The notes: a model not told the origin generated them from the sequence alone. Counted from the stretch's first letter, positions 52,662-62,610 are shown. The stretch is 64,000 bases of DNA from Streptosporangium brasiliense (GCF_030811595.1 NZ_JAUSRB010000002.1:2604001-2668000), one strand, 5' to 3'. Numbers and translations are program-made.

Positions 52662-53560
52662 ACTCCGTGACCGTCCGTGTGCCCGCCAAGGTCAACCTGC
52701 AGTTGGCGGTCGGGCCGCTGCGCGACGACGGCTACCACGACCTGGTGAACGTCTTCCACGCCGTCTCGATCTTCGACGAGGTGACGGCCACGGCGGAGAC
52801 CGGGATGAGCGTCCGGGTCGAGGGCGAGTCCGCCGACCAGGTGCCCGAGGACGACGACAACCTCGCCATCCAGGCCGCCCTCGCGCTGGCCAGGCACGCG
52901 GGCCGCTCCTACGGGGTGAACCTGGTCATCCGCAAGGCGATCCCGGTGGCGGGCGGCATGGCCGGCGGCAGCGCCGACGCCGCCGCCGCGCTGGTCGCCT
53001 GCAACGAGCTGTGGGGCCTGGGCCTGCCGATCGAGGACCTCCTGGAGATCGCCGCCGACCTCGGCAGCGACGTCCCGTTCGCGCTGCTCGGCGGGACGGC
53101 CGTCGGCACCGGCAGGGGAGAGCGGCTCACCCCGCTGGAGGTCGGGGGCACCTTCCACTGGGTGTTCGCCCTGGCCGACGGCGGCCTGTCCACGGCCAGG
53201 GTCTACGCCGAGTGCGATCGCCTGCGCGAGGCGACCGGTGAGAAGGTCGCCTGGCCCCAGGCCGCCGACCCGCTGCTGGCCGCGCTCCGCCGGGGCGACG
53301 CCAAGGCCCTCGGCGCCGAGCTGGCCAACGACCTGCAGCCCGCCGCCGTGATGCTCCGCCGATCGCTGGCCCGCACCCTGGAGGCCGGCCGCGAGCACGG
53401 CGCCCTCGGCGACCTCGTCTCCGGTTCCGGCCCCACCTGCGCCTTCCTGGCCGATTCCGAGGCCCACGCCGAGCAGCTGGCCCTGTCCCTGAGGGCCGCG
53501 GGCGTGGCCCGCGACGTCATCACCGCCTACGGTCCCGTCCCCGGTCCGACGGTGGTATAG
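52658..53560 (+). CDS. ispE: 4-diphosphocytidyl-2-C-methylerythritol kinase
   Basis: 300-residue GHMP kinase of the MEP isoprenoid pathway. It begins NSVTVRVPAKVNLQLAVGPL, then DGYHDLVNVFHAVSI, the GHMP ATP loop PVAGGMAGGSADAAAALVAC, SDVPFALLGGTAVGTGRGE and SGSGPTCAFLADS. It phosphorylates CDP-methylerythritol. Products feed polyprenyl carriers used by the Pmt and GT-C enzymes upstream. Confidence 0.95.
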   Translation: MNSVTVRVPAKVNLQLAVGPLRDDGYHDLVNVFHAVSIFDEVTATAETGMSVRVEGESADQVPEDDDNLAIQAALALARHAGRSYGVNLVIRKAIPVAGGMAGGSADAAAALVACNELWGLGLPIEDLLEIAADLGSDVPFALLGGTAVGTGRGERLTPLEVGGTFHWVFALADGGLSTARVYAECDRLREATGEKVAWPQAADPLLAALRRGDAKALGAELANDLQPAAVMLRRSLARTLEAGREHGALGDLVSGSGPTCAFLADSEAHAEQLALSLRAAGVARDVITAYGPVPGPTVV

Positions 53561-53587
53561 GCCGGGAGCCGATACCCTTGTAGGGCG

Positions 53588-55393
53588 ATGAATCTGGTCA
53601 ATCTTGAGTCGGTCTCCCACTCCTACGGTCCCAAGCCGCTGCTCAGCGACGTCTCCCTCGGCATCGAGGCGGGCGACCGCGTCGGGGTGGTCGGCCGCAA
53701 CGGCGGCGGCAAGACCACGCTCATCTCGGTGATCGCCGGCGATCTCAAGCCCAACGGCGGGCGGGTCACCCACAGCCGGGGCCTGCACGTCGGCACCCTG
53801 TCCCAGGGCGACGACCTCGACCCGGCGCTGTCGGTGCAGGACATCGTCCTGGGGGGCAGGCCCGAGCACGAATGGGCCGGTGACGCGGGCATCCGCGAGA
53901 TCCTGGCCAGCCTGCTCGGCGACATCGACCTCACCGCGCTCGCCGGCAGCCTGTCGGGCGGTGAGCGGCGCCGCACGGCCCTGGCCAAGCTGCTCATCGA
54001 CGAGCACGATCTGATCATCCTGGACGAGCCCACCAACCACCTCGACATCGAGGCCATCGACTGGCTGGCCAGGCACCTGTCAGGCCGGAAGACCGCGCTG
54101 CTGGTCGTCACCCACGACCGGTGGTTCCTGGACGCGGTCTCCACCAGGACCTGGGAGGTCGTCGACGGCTCGGTCGAGCGCTACGAGGGCGGATACGCCG
54201 CCTACGTGCTCGCCAAGGCCGAGCGCGCCCGGATCGCCGCCGCCTCCGAGGCCCGCCGCCAGAACCTGATGCGCAAGGAGATCGCCTGGCTCCGCCGGGG
54301 CCCGCCCGCGCGCACCTCCAAGCCCAAGTTCCGCATCGAGGCGGCCCAGGCGCTGATCGCCGACGAGCCCCCGGCCCGGGAGAGCGTCGAGCTGGTCAAG
54401 TTCGCCGCCGCCCGGCTGGGCCGTACGGTCTACGACCTTGAGGACGTCACCCTGCACGCCGGCGGTCCGGGGCAGGGCCCGCTGGTCCTCGACCGCTCCA
54501 CCTGGCAGTTCGGCCCGGGTGACCGGGTCGGCCTGATCGGCGTGAACGGCTCCGGCAAGTCCTCGGTGCTGCGTCTGCTGGCCGACACGGTCCAGCCTGA
54601 CTCCGGCAGGGTCGTGCGGGGCCGTACGGTCCGCCTGGCGCACCTGTCGCAGGAGCTGGGCGAGCTCGACCCCACGCGCCGGGTGCTGGAGACCGTCGAG
54701 GAGGTCCGCAAGTTCATCCAGGTCGGCAAGAAGGAGTGGACCGCCTCCCAGCTCCTGGAGCGCCTCGGCTTCAAGGGCGACGCCCAGTGGAAGGTCGTCG
54801 GCGACCTGTCCGGCGGCGAGCGGCGCCGGCTCCAGCTGCTGCGCCTGCTGATGGACGACCCCAACGTGCTGCTGCTCGACGAGCCGACCAACGACCTCGA
54901 CATCGAGACGCTCAACGAGCTGGAGGACCTGCTCGACGGCTGGCCCGGCACGCTGATCCTGGTCAGCCACGACCGTTACTTCCTGGAGCGGGTCTCCGAC
55001 CGGATCGTCGCCCTGCTCGGCGACGGAAAGCTGTCGATGCTCCCCGGCGGCGTCGACGAATACCTGGCGCGCCGCGCCTCGGGCGCCGCGCTGTCGGCCC
55101 GGGCGGCCTCCGGCGCGGCGGCTCCGGCGACGGCTGCGGCCGCGGCCGCGTCGGCGCCCGCGTCCGGCCTGTCCGCCAAGGAGGAGCGCGAGCTCCGCAA
55201 GGACCTCTCCCGCCTGGAGCGCCAGCTCGACAGGCTGAGTGACCGTGAGGCCAAGCTGCACGCCTCCATGGCCGACGCCGCCGCCGACTACGGCCGCCTG
55301 GCCTCCCTCGACGCCGAGCTCAAGGACATCCTCGCGGAGAAGGACACGGTCGAGGGCGAATGGCTGGAGGTGGCCGACCGCCTCGGTGAATGA
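53588..55393 (+). CDS. ABC-F ATPase (Uup-like)
   Basis: 601 residues, two ABC domains without membrane parts. Walker A GRNGGGKTT and GVNGSGKSS; signatures LSGGERRRTAL and LSGGERRRLQLL; Walker B LIILDEPTNHLDIE and LLLDEPTNDLDIE. Between them is the ABC-F linker, then an Ala-rich stretch and a C-terminal coiled coil (KEERELRKDLSRLERQLDRL). ABC-F proteins act on the ribosome. The Uup type with a C-terminal coil is more likely than an antibiotic-protection factor. Follows ispE by 27 bp, likely same transcript. Confidence 0.93.
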   Translation: MNLVNLESVSHSYGPKPLLSDVSLGIEAGDRVGVVGRNGGGKTTLISVIAGDLKPNGGRVTHSRGLHVGTLSQGDDLDPALSVQDIVLGGRPEHEWAGDAGIREILASLLGDIDLTALAGSLSGGERRRTALAKLLIDEHDLIILDEPTNHLDIEAIDWLARHLSGRKTALLVVTHDRWFLDAVSTRTWEVVDGSVERYEGGYAAYVLAKAERARIAAASEARRQNLMRKEIAWLRRGPPARTSKPKFRIEAAQALIADEPPARESVELVKFAAARLGRTVYDLEDVTLHAGGPGQGPLVLDRSTWQFGPGDRVGLIGVNGSGKSSVLRLLADTVQPDSGRVVRGRTVRLAHLSQELGELDPTRRVLETVEEVRKFIQVGKKEWTASQLLERLGFKGDAQWKVVGDLSGGERRRLQLLRLLMDDPNVLLLDEPTNDLDIETLNELEDLLDGWPGTLILVSHDRYFLERVSDRIVALLGDGKLSMLPGGVDEYLARRASGAALSARAASGAAAPATAAAAAASAPASGLSAKEERELRKDLSRLERQLDRLSDREAKLHASMADAAADYGRLASLDAELKDILAEKDTVEGEWLEVADRLGE

Positions 55394-55441
55394 GGTCCGT
55401 CCGCCCCGATCGGTTTATCCCGTTCCACCGGGGAAGAGTGC

Positions 55442-55972
55442 TCAGTGCGCTCCGGTGTCGGTCGCGTCAAAAGGGACGAGTAGCGTGCGCAGCAGGCCCG
55501 CAAGGGCCTGCTGTTCATGTTTTCCGAGGCTGGCCAGCAGCTCGCGCTCGCGGCGGAGCAGGTCGGCGAAGGCGCTGTCCACCCGGCTCCGCCCGGCGTC
55601 GGTCAGGGAGACCAGGACCCCGCGCCGGTCCTCGGGATCGGGGCGCCTGCGGACCAGCCCGGCGGCGGCGAGGCGGTCGATCCGGTTGGTCATCGTCCCG
55701 GAGGTGACCAGGGTCGCGCGGAGCAGGGCCCCGGGGCTCAGTTCGTACGGCTCGCCGGCCCTGCGCAGGGCCGTGAGCACGTCGAACTCCCAGTTCTCCA
55801 GGTCGTGCTCGGCGAAGGAGGCCCGGCGGGCGCGGTCAAGGTGGCGGGCGAGCCGGGAGACCCGGCTGAGCACCTGGAGCGGCTCCACGTCCAGGTCGGG
55901 CCGTTCCTGGTGCCAGGCGGCGACCAGCCGGTCGACCTCGTCCGCGTCGTGGTCCGCATGGTGCAGGGTCAT
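55442..55972 (-). CDS. MarR-family regulator
   Basis: 176 residues. Winged helix: DVLTALRRAGEPYELSPGAL, LLRATLVTSGTMTNRIDRLA (recognition helix), GLVRRRPDPEDRRGVLVSLT (wing). The ends are helical for dimer contact. It is divergent from a methyltransferase with a 53-bp palindromic region between them, so it likely controls itself and that gene. The ligand is unknown. Confidence 0.92.
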   Translation of the reverse strand: MTLHHADHDADEVDRLVAAWHQERPDLDVEPLQVLSRVSRLARHLDRARRASFAEHDLENWEFDVLTALRRAGEPYELSPGALLRATLVTSGTMTNRIDRLAAAGLVRRRPDPEDRRGVLVSLTDAGRSRVDSAFADLLRRERELLASLGKHEQQALAGLLRTLLVPFDATDTGAH

Positions 55973-55986
55973 GCCACGATTCTATC

Positions 55987-56039
55987 TCTCTTGACATCGA
56001 GATATCCCGCTCGATATCAATTATCTTGATGTCAAGAGA
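55987..56039. promoter_or_regulatory. MarR operator region
   Basis: 12-bp perfect arms TCTCTTGACATC (55987-55998) and GATGTCAAGAGA (56028-56039). Between them are more half-sites of the form TTGAYATCGA (e.g. TCGATATCAA at 56011-56020). The TTGACA at 55991-55996 may be a -35 for the methyltransferase, so MarR would mask it. Confidence 0.75.
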
Positions 56040-56040
56040 T

Positions 56041-56793
56041 ATGTGGGATCCCGTGATCTACGGTCGCTACGCCGACGAGCGCGCGCGGCCCTTCTTCGAC
56101 CTCGTCGCAAGGATATCGGCCGAGCGTCCGGGCTACATGGTGGACGCCGGCTGCGGCAGCGGCGAGCTCACCGCCGAGCTGGCCAGACGCTGGCCGGAGG
56201 CCGACGTCCATGGCTTCGACTCCTCTCCGGCGATGATCGGCGAGGCCCCGGCCGGCGGCCGGCTGACCTTCTCCGTCGGCGACGTCACGCGATGGCGGCC
56301 CGAGCGGCCGGTGGACGTGATCGTCTCCAACGCGGTCCTGCAGTGGGTGCCCGAGCACCGGGAGCTGCTGCCGCGCTGGGTCGGCGCGCTCGCCCCGGAG
56401 GGCTGGCTCGCCTTCCAGGTGCCGGGCAACTTCGACGCCCCCAGCCACGCCCTGGTCCGCGAGCTGTGCCGGACGCGATGGCGGGACCGGCTCGGTGACC
56501 TGGCCAGGGAGTCGCCGGTCGACGGCCCGGCCGGCTATCTCGACCTGCTCGCCGCGCGGGGCTGCCGGGTGGACGCCTGGGAGACCACCTACCTGCACGT
56601 GCTCCCCGGTGAGAACGCCGTGCTCAGGTGGATCGCCGGCACCGCGCTGCGCCCCATGCTCGACCGGCTGGACCCCGGCGAGGCGGACGCCTTCCTCGGC
56701 GACTGCGCCGCTCTGCTGGAGGAGGCGTACCCACGCCGGCCGTACGGGACGGTCTTCCCCTTCCGTCGTATCTTCGTGGTGGCCCAGAAATGA
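56041..56793 (+). CDS. Trans-aconitate methyltransferase-like protein
   Basis: 250 residues from the ATG at 56041 (MWDPVIYGRYADERARPFFD, as in Tam). ATG 56029 and TTG 56026 are alternatives. SAM site VDAGCGSGELTAELARRWPE with DVHGFDSS; post-motifs ADVIVSNAVLQWVPEH-like and LAFQVPGNFDAPSHALVREL. Tam methylates trans-aconitate, an inhibitor of aconitase; substrate here is inferred from family. The adjacent MarR regulator may respond to such a metabolite. Confidence 0.8.
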   Translation: MWDPVIYGRYADERARPFFDLVARISAERPGYMVDAGCGSGELTAELARRWPEADVHGFDSSPAMIGEAPAGGRLTFSVGDVTRWRPERPVDVIVSNAVLQWVPEHRELLPRWVGALAPEGWLAFQVPGNFDAPSHALVRELCRTRWRDRLGDLARESPVDGPAGYLDLLAARGCRVDAWETTYLHVLPGENAVLRWIAGTALRPMLDRLDPGEADAFLGDCAALLEEAYPRRPYGTVFPFRRIFVVAQK

Positions 56794-56883
56794 TCGATTG
56801 CCCAGAGTTTCTAGACGGATAACCGGGCATCAATAAATACTGCTAGAACGCGGTAGATATCTGGGCAAATCAGGGGATGACCG

Positions 56884-58362
56884 GTGGCAATCGAGATCGA
56901 GGACAAATTCGACGTACCGGTGGACTATGAGATCCCCGAGCTGGCCGACATACCGGGAATCGCGGAAGCCGTCGGACCCAAGTCCCATCAGCTCGTCGCG
57001 CTCTACTTCGACACCCCCGACCTGAGGCTCGCCACCCGGGGCATCACCCTGCGGCGGCGCAGGGGCGGGACCGACCCCGGCTGGCACCTCAAACTGCCCC
57101 AGGCCAAGGGCGTCAAGCAGGAGATCACCCATCCCCTGACCCGGAGCATCAAGGCCGTCCCCCCGGAGCTGGCGGATCTCGTGCTCGCCTACACCCGGGG
57201 TGCCCCCCTCGCCCCGATCGCCGAGCTCGTCACCCGCCGCGGGGTGACCGCGCTGGTCAACGGCGCGGGCGTGCGGCTGGTGGAGATCGCCGACGACCGG
57301 GTCAAGGGCACGGTGTTCGGCGCCGAGCCCCACACCGAGCGCTGGCGCGAGGTCGAGGCGGAGCTGGTCGAGGGCGACGAGAAGCTGCTCCGCAAGACCG
57401 GCAAGCGGCTGGCCAGAGCCGGGGCCGTCCCCGCGGGCTCCGCCAGCAAGCTCTCCCGCCTGCTCAACGCCGTCACGCCCGTCCCCGAGCCGCCGCGCGC
57501 CGAGACCAGGTCGGGGTCGGCCGGCGAGGTCGTCATGGGCTACCTCTCCGCCCAGGCCGGCGCCCTGCTCGCCCAGGACCCCCGGGTACGGCGGGCCGAG
57601 GAGGACGCTGTGCACCAGATGCGCGTGGCCAGCCGCAGGCTCCGCAGCGCCCTGAAGTCGTTCAGGACGATCGTCGAAGGGAGCGAGCACCTCCAGGAGG
57701 AGCTCAAGTGGCTCGGCCGGATCCTCGGCGAGGCGCGTGACCTGGAGGTCATCCGGGCGCGGTTCGCCGGCAGGCTCGACGGCCTGGACGGCGCCATGGT
57801 CGTGGGTCCGGTGCGGGCGCGGCTCAGCTCCGACCTGCTGGACGCCGAGCACGAGGCCTACGACCGGATCAGGGAGACGCTCGGCGGGGAACGCTACTTC
57901 GCCCTGCTCGACGCCCTCGACGACGTGGTGGGCACCCCCGTGCTCGGCAAGGCCGCCCGCAGGCCCGCCGGGACCCTGGACGCCGTGGCCGCCAAGGGCT
58001 GGCGCCGGGTCACCCGGGCCTACGACAGGGCCCAGGCCGTCGAGGCCCCCGCCGAGCACGAGCACGCCATGCACGACGTGCGCAAGGCGGCCAAGCGGGC
58101 CCGCTACACCGCCGAGGCGCTCGGGATGCAGAAGCTCGCCAAGCAGGCGGAGTCCGTACAGGAGGTGCTGGGCGCGCACCTGGACGGCGTCGTCGCACAG
58201 GGCCGGCTGGCGGCCGAGGCCGAGACCGCCAGGCTGGCCGGGGAGGACACCTTCACCTACGGCGTGCTGACCGGCCTGGAACGGGCCGAGGCCGAGCGCG
58301 CCTTCGAGGAGTTCCCCCGCATCTGGGCCGAGACCACGCAGGCCGTCGACAAGCTCCTGTGA
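56884..58362 (+). CDS. CYTH-CHAD domain protein
   Basis: 492 residues from a GTG after GGGGATGA. N-terminal CYTH domain with E-x-E-x-K near the start (AIEIEDKFDV) and LYFDTPDLRLATRGITLRRR (tunnel residues). The CHAD domain from about residue 215 is helical, with EEDAVHQMRVASRRLRSALK and HAMHDVRKAAKRARYTAEAL, conserved His/Arg pairs. CYTH binds triphosphates and CHAD binds polyphosphate. It lies near ppk1, so a polyphosphate-linked role fits. A 9-bp inverted repeat (TTGCCCAGA, 56798 and 56860) lies upstream. Confidence 0.9.
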   Translation: MAIEIEDKFDVPVDYEIPELADIPGIAEAVGPKSHQLVALYFDTPDLRLATRGITLRRRRGGTDPGWHLKLPQAKGVKQEITHPLTRSIKAVPPELADLVLAYTRGAPLAPIAELVTRRGVTALVNGAGVRLVEIADDRVKGTVFGAEPHTERWREVEAELVEGDEKLLRKTGKRLARAGAVPAGSASKLSRLLNAVTPVPEPPRAETRSGSAGEVVMGYLSAQAGALLAQDPRVRRAEEDAVHQMRVASRRLRSALKSFRTIVEGSEHLQEELKWLGRILGEARDLEVIRARFAGRLDGLDGAMVVGPVRARLSSDLLDAEHEAYDRIRETLGGERYFALLDALDDVVGTPVLGKAARRPAGTLDAVAAKGWRRVTRAYDRAQAVEAPAEHEHAMHDVRKAAKRARYTAEALGMQKLAKQAESVQEVLGAHLDGVVAQGRLAAEAETARLAGEDTFTYGVLTGLERAEAERAFEEFPRIWAETTQAVDKLL

Positions 58363-58436
58363 CCCCGGCGGGGCCCGCCGCGGCGACCGGGAACGTCCGC
58401 CGCCCCGCTCGCCGCCCGGCGCCCCGGCCGGTACGG

Positions 58437-59315
58437 CTAGGTGAGGTAGCGGTCCATGCCGACGATCCGGCCGGCGGTGTGGTGCAGCACCATGAACGCG
58501 CCCTTGCGCAACTGCACGTCTCCCGGCCGGTCACTGACCCCGGCGATCAGTTCGGGCAGCACCTTGCCGTGGCTGCACAGCGCCGTGGGCCGGTCAGTGG
58601 CCAGGGCCTTGGAGACCAGGCGCAGGGCGGCGCGGGGCTCGTAGTGGGTCTCCGACAGCAGGCGCTCGCGGCGGATCTCCAGGCCGCTCCGCCCGGCGTA
58701 CGGTTCCAGGGTCTGCACGCACCGTTTGCTGGGGGAGCTGATCAGCTCGGTGGGGTGGTAGCCGGACAGCACGTCCGCGAGCACCTCGGCCTGCATCCTG
58801 CCGGCCTCGTCGAGCGGCCGCTCGTCGTCGTCGCCCTCCCAGTCCTGGCGTGACCCGGCCAGGCCGTGCCGGACCAGGACGAGCGGCGTGGTCTCCAGCG
58901 GCACCGCGGTGAGCGCGCGGAGCAGCCCGGCGTCCCACTCGTAGGTCAGCCGCCGCCTGGCCTCCTTCACCGGCAGCCAGACCACCTCGTCGACCTCCTC
59001 CACCGCGGTGTGGCGGTCCCCGGAGACGGCCCGGGCCGCCCAGTAGTCGACGCGCTTGAGCCGCTTGCCCTTCAGGTAGTGGATGGGCGGCAGCGACCGG
59101 CCGAGCAGGGCGGTGATCCCCGTCTCCTCGGCCACCTCGCGCAGCGCCCCGGCGATGACGTGCTCGCCGGGCTTCAGCTTCCCCTTCGGGAACGTCCAGT
59201 CGTCGTACTTCGGCCGGTGGACGAGCGCGACCTCGGGTGCGGACTCCGGGCCCCGCCAGACCACCGCCCCGGCGGCGCGGATCATGTCTGTCGGATGGAC
59301 GTCCAGCTCAGTCAT
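58437..59315 (-). CDS. mutT1: MutT1-like Nudix - histidine phosphatase fusion
   Basis: 292 residues from the ATG at 59315, overlapping the ppk stop by 8 bp. The Nudix box is complete: [20 protein letters not shown] then TGI (residues ~45-68). The second half is a histidine phosphatase with the RHG motif ([10 protein letters not shown]) and [11 protein letters not shown]. This fusion is like mycobacterial MutT1, which removes 8-oxo-dGTP and diadenosine polyphosphates and then dephosphorylates. Coupled to ppk1 it may link nucleotide repair and polyphosphate. Confidence 0.9.
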   Translation of the reverse strand: MTELDVHPTDMIRAAGAVVWRGPESAPEVALVHRPKYDDWTFPKGKLKPGEHVIAGALREVAEETGITALLGRSLPPIHYLKGKRLKRVDYWAARAVSGDRHTAVEEVDEVVWLPVKEARRRLTYEWDAGLLRALTAVPLETTPLVLVRHGLAGSRQDWEGDDDERPLDEAGRMQAEVLADVLSGYHPTELISSPSKRCVQTLEPYAGRSGLEIRRERLLSETHYEPRAALRLVSKALATDRPTALCSHGKVLPELIAGVSDRPGDVQLRKGAFMVLHHTAGRIVGMDRYLT

Positions 59316-61371
59316 CAATCGTCCTCCACCTCCGCGTGCCGATCAGATGGGTCTGCAGGTCCTCGCCGCCGCGCCGGGACCACGTCCCGTCCGAGTTGAG
59401 CCACCAGGTGGAGGTCTCCTCCGACATCGCCCGGTCGAGGAGGTCGCTGAGATAGACCCGCTGCTGCTGGCTGGTGACCTTGACCAGCGCCTCCACCCGG
59501 CGGTCCAGGTTGCGGCGCATCAGGTCCGCGCTGCCGATCCAGATCTCCGGCCTGCGCCCGCGTCCGAACTCGTAGATCCGTGAATGTTCGAGGAAGCGGC
59601 CCAGCACGCTCCTGACCCGGATGTTCTCCGACAGCCCCGGGACGCCCGGCCGCAGCGTGCACACCCCGCGCACCCACAGGTCGACCGGGACGCCGGCCTG
59701 GGAGGCGTGGTAGAGCGCGTCGATGATCGGCTCGTCCACCAGGGAGTTCGTCTTCATCCTGATGCCGGCCGGCCGTCCCGCCCGCTGGTGGGCGGTCTCC
59801 CGCTCGATCCTGGCCAGCAGCCCGCCGCGCATCGAGTGCGGGGCGACCAGCAGCCGCCGGTAGGCCGAGTGGTTGGAGTATCCGGTCAGATGGATGAACA
59901 GGTCGGTGACGTCCTCGCCGACGAGCGGGTCGGCGGTGAGCAGCCCCAGGTCCTCGTAGACCCGGGCGGTCTTGGGGTTGTAGTTGCCGGTGCCGATGTG
60001 GCAGTAGCTGCGCAGCTCGCCGGAGGGCTCCTGCCGTACGACGAGGGCCAGCTTGCAGTGGGTCTTCAGCCCCACCACCCCGTAGACCACGTGACAGCCG
60101 GCCCGCTCCAGCTTGCGCGCCCAGCTGATGTTGGCGTGCTCGTCGAACCGCGCCTTGATCTCCACCACCACGACGACCTGCTTGCCGCCCTCGGCCGCGT
60201 CGATCAGCGCGTCCACGATCGGCGAGTCACCGCTGGTCCGGTAGAGCGTCTGCTTGATGGCCAGCACGCTCGGGTCGGCCGCCGCCTGCTCGATGAAGCG
60301 CTGCACGCTCGTGGAGAAGGAGTCGTAGGGGTGGTGCAGCAGCACGTCCCGCTCGCGGAGCACCGCGAAGATGTCGTCCTCGACGTGGACGACCTCAGCG
60401 GGCACGAAGGGACGGAAGCCCAGCTCGCCCCGGTCCAGGTCGGCGATCGCGTGCAGCCCGGTCAGGTCCAGCGGGCCGGGCAGCCGGTAGATCTCGTGCT
60501 CGGCCACCCCCAGCTCGTCCACCAGCAGGTCGAGCACCTCGGGAGTGATGGTGTCCTCGACCTCCAGCCGGACCGGCGGGCCGAAGCGGCGTTTGAGCAG
60601 CTCCCGCTCCAGCGCCTGCATGAGGTTCTCGGTGACGTCCTCGTCCACGTCCAGGTCCTCGTTGCGGGTCACCCGGAAGACATGGTGCTCGACGACCTCC
60701 ATGCCCTTGAAGAGCTGGCCGAGATGGGCGGCGATCACCTCTTCGAGCGGGACGAAGCGGTCCTTGGAGGCCGCCACGAACCGGGGGAGCTGGCTGGGCA
60801 CCTTCACCCGGGCGAACACGGTGTGACCGGTCGCGGGGTTGCGTACCGTCACGGCCAGGTTGAGCGACAGGCCGGAGATGTAGGGGAAAGGGTGGGCGGG
60901 GTCGACGGCCAGCGGCGTCAGCACCGGCCGGATCCGCTCCCGGAACAGCTTGCGCATCTCGGTGCGCTCGTCCCGGCCGAGGTCCTCCCAGCGGGTGATC
61001 TCGATGCCCTCGGTGGCCAGCTGCGGGCAGAGCCGCTCGTGGAAACAGGCCGAGTGCCGCTGCGCGAGGTCGTCGGCTATGGCGGCGATCCTGGCCAGCT
61101 CCTCGCGGGGCTTCAGCCCGCTCTTGGTCCGCAGCAGCAGGCCGGTGGCCATCCGCCGTTTGAGGCCAGCCACCCGCACCCGGAAGAACTCGTCCAGGTT
61201 GCTGGCGAATATCGCCAGGAACCTGACCCTCTCCAACAGCGGCAGGGACGGATCCTCCGCCAGTTCGAGAACCCGCTGATTGAACTGCAACCAGCTCTCC
61301 TCGCGGTTGAGGAAGCGTTCTTGTGGAAGGGGCAGTCCTTCGGTGACGGGGTGCGCGGGTTCGGCGGACAT
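59308..61371 (-). CDS. ppk: Polyphosphate kinase 1
   Basis: 687 residues, family-typical length. [20 protein letters not shown] opens, [19 protein letters not shown] follows, and the catalytic region has [20 protein letters not shown] with the histidine next to [20 protein letters not shown], then [15 protein letters not shown]. It makes polyphosphate from ATP reversibly. CATTCT 6 nt before the ATG suggests a leaderless start. GTTC-like words (GTTCtgTTCAACC, about 61394-61407) are a possible PHO box, as ppk genes of Streptomyces are PhoP-controlled; weak evidence. Confidence 0.95.
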   Translation of the reverse strand: MSAEPAHPVTEGLPLPQERFLNREESWLQFNQRVLELAEDPSLPLLERVRFLAIFASNLDEFFRVRVAGLKRRMATGLLLRTKSGLKPREELARIAAIADDLAQRHSACFHERLCPQLATEGIEITRWEDLGRDERTEMRKLFRERIRPVLTPLAVDPAHPFPYISGLSLNLAVTVRNPATGHTVFARVKVPSQLPRFVAASKDRFVPLEEVIAAHLGQLFKGMEVVEHHVFRVTRNEDLDVDEDVTENLMQALERELLKRRFGPPVRLEVEDTITPEVLDLLVDELGVAEHEIYRLPGPLDLTGLHAIADLDRGELGFRPFVPAEVVHVEDDIFAVLRERDVLLHHPYDSFSTSVQRFIEQAAADPSVLAIKQTLYRTSGDSPIVDALIDAAEGGKQVVVVVEIKARFDEHANISWARKLERAGCHVVYGVVGLKTHCKLALVVRQEPSGELRSYCHIGTGNYNPKTARVYEDLGLLTADPLVGEDVTDLFIHLTGYSNHSAYRRLLVAPHSMRGGLLARIERETAHQRAGRPAGIRMKTNSLVDEPIIDALYHASQAGVPVDLWVRGVCTLRPGVPGLSENIRVRSVLGRFLEHSRIYEFGRGRRPEIWIGSADLMRRNLDRRVEALVKVTSQQQRVYLSDLLDRAMSEETSTWWLNSDGTWSRRGGEDLQTHLIGTRRWRTIDD

Positions 61372-61433
61372 ATGACCAGAATGCCCGCTTTGGTTGAACA
61401 GAACGTTAATTTCGGCTCAACGGCCGCTGTTGC

Positions 61434-62432
61434 TTACTCGCTTGATTCAAGTTTGTCTTGTCCCTCGCCTGTGCGCTCGGCGAGTCTGGCCTGCCGGACG
61501 GCGTCCCGGTCGGCGGCCTTCGCCTCCCGGACCCGGATCTTCTCCTGCTCCTTGAGCTCGCGCTCGCGGACCTTCTCCTGCTCCCTGAGCAGCCGCTCCT
61601 GCTCCTTGAGCTCGCGTTCGCGGGCCTTCTCCAGGTCACGCTGCTCCCGCAGCCGCGCCTTCTCCTGATCCCGGGCCAGTTTCTCCGCCTCGCGCTGCTC
61701 GCGTTCGCGGATCTTCTCCTGCTCCTTGAGCTCGCGTTCGCGGGCCCTGCTCATCTCCCGCAGTTCCTTGTCGGTCGGCCGCGGCGGCAGCGGCGCCCGC
61801 CGCTGCTCCGGGCCACGGGAGGAGCCGGTCAGGCGGGGACGCGGATCGAGCCCGACGAGACCGTTCCAGGCCAGGTTGACCAGGTGCGCGGCGACCTCCT
61901 CGCGAGGGGGCTTGCGCACGTCCAGCCACCACTGCCCGGTCAGCGCCACCATGCCCACCAGCATCTGCGCGTACATCGGCGCCAGCTCCGGGGCGTAGCC
62001 CCGCCCCTTGAACTCGTCGGCCATCACGTCCTCGACCTGGCTGGCGATGTCGTTGATCAGGCTGGCGAACGTGCCCGTCCCGGAGGCGGCGTGCGAGTCG
62101 CGGACCAGGATCCGGAAGCCCTCGCTGTTCTCCTCCACGTAGGCCAGCAGCGCCAGGGCGGCCCGCTCCAGTTTGATCAGCGCGTGCGAGGCCGACAGCG
62201 CTTCCGTCACCAGGGCCAGCAGCTTCTGCATCTCCCGGTCGACGACGACCGCGTAGACGCCCTCCTTGCCGCCGAAATGCTCGTAGACCACCGGCTTCGA
62301 GACGTTCGCGGTCGCGGCGATCTCCTCGACCGACGTGCCGTCGAACCCCTTCTCCGCGAACAGGGTCCTGCTGATCTGGATCAGCTGCTCCCGGCGTTCC
62401 TTACCTGACATGCGTCGTCGGGGTTCGCTCAC
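61434..62432 (-). CDS. TetR regulator with long charged coiled tail
   Basis: 332 residues from a GTG at 62432, seven bases behind CATTAT (leaderless type). Residues 10-55 are the TetR DNA domain (SVEEIAATANVSKPVVYEHF); to about 200 is the ligand core with GQWWLDVRKPPREEVAAHLV, near FasR/AcrR-type repressors. Residues 220-320 are almost only R, E, K, Q, A and L, with a repeated RERELKEQEK (231, 271, 289), a predicted long coiled coil or single alpha-helix not usual for TetR. It probably controls the desaturase next to it. Confidence 0.85.
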   Translation of the reverse strand: MSEPRRRMSGKERREQLIQISRTLFAEKGFDGTSVEEIAATANVSKPVVYEHFGGKEGVYAVVVDREMQKLLALVTEALSASHALIKLERAALALLAYVEENSEGFRILVRDSHAASGTGTFASLINDIASQVEDVMADEFKGRGYAPELAPMYAQMLVGMVALTGQWWLDVRKPPREEVAAHLVNLAWNGLVGLDPRPRLTGSSRGPEQRRAPLPPRPTDKELREMSRARERELKEQEKIREREQREAEKLARDQEKARLREQRDLEKARERELKEQERLLREQEKVRERELKEQEKIRVREAKAADRDAVRQARLAERTGEGQDKLESSE

Positions 62433-62610
62433 GGTTCTAATAATGGCGCTCCCCGGCTGTGAAGCGGGAACCGCGCCCCGGGCCGCCGGGGCGGTCCCGG
62501 TGGGAGCTCCGGGTGGCGCCGGCGTCGCACGGGCCGCCGGAGCGGCCTCCGTGGGAGCGTCGGGCTGCATGAGCAGTGTGCGGGCCGCCGGGGCGGCCCC
62601 GGTGGGACCG

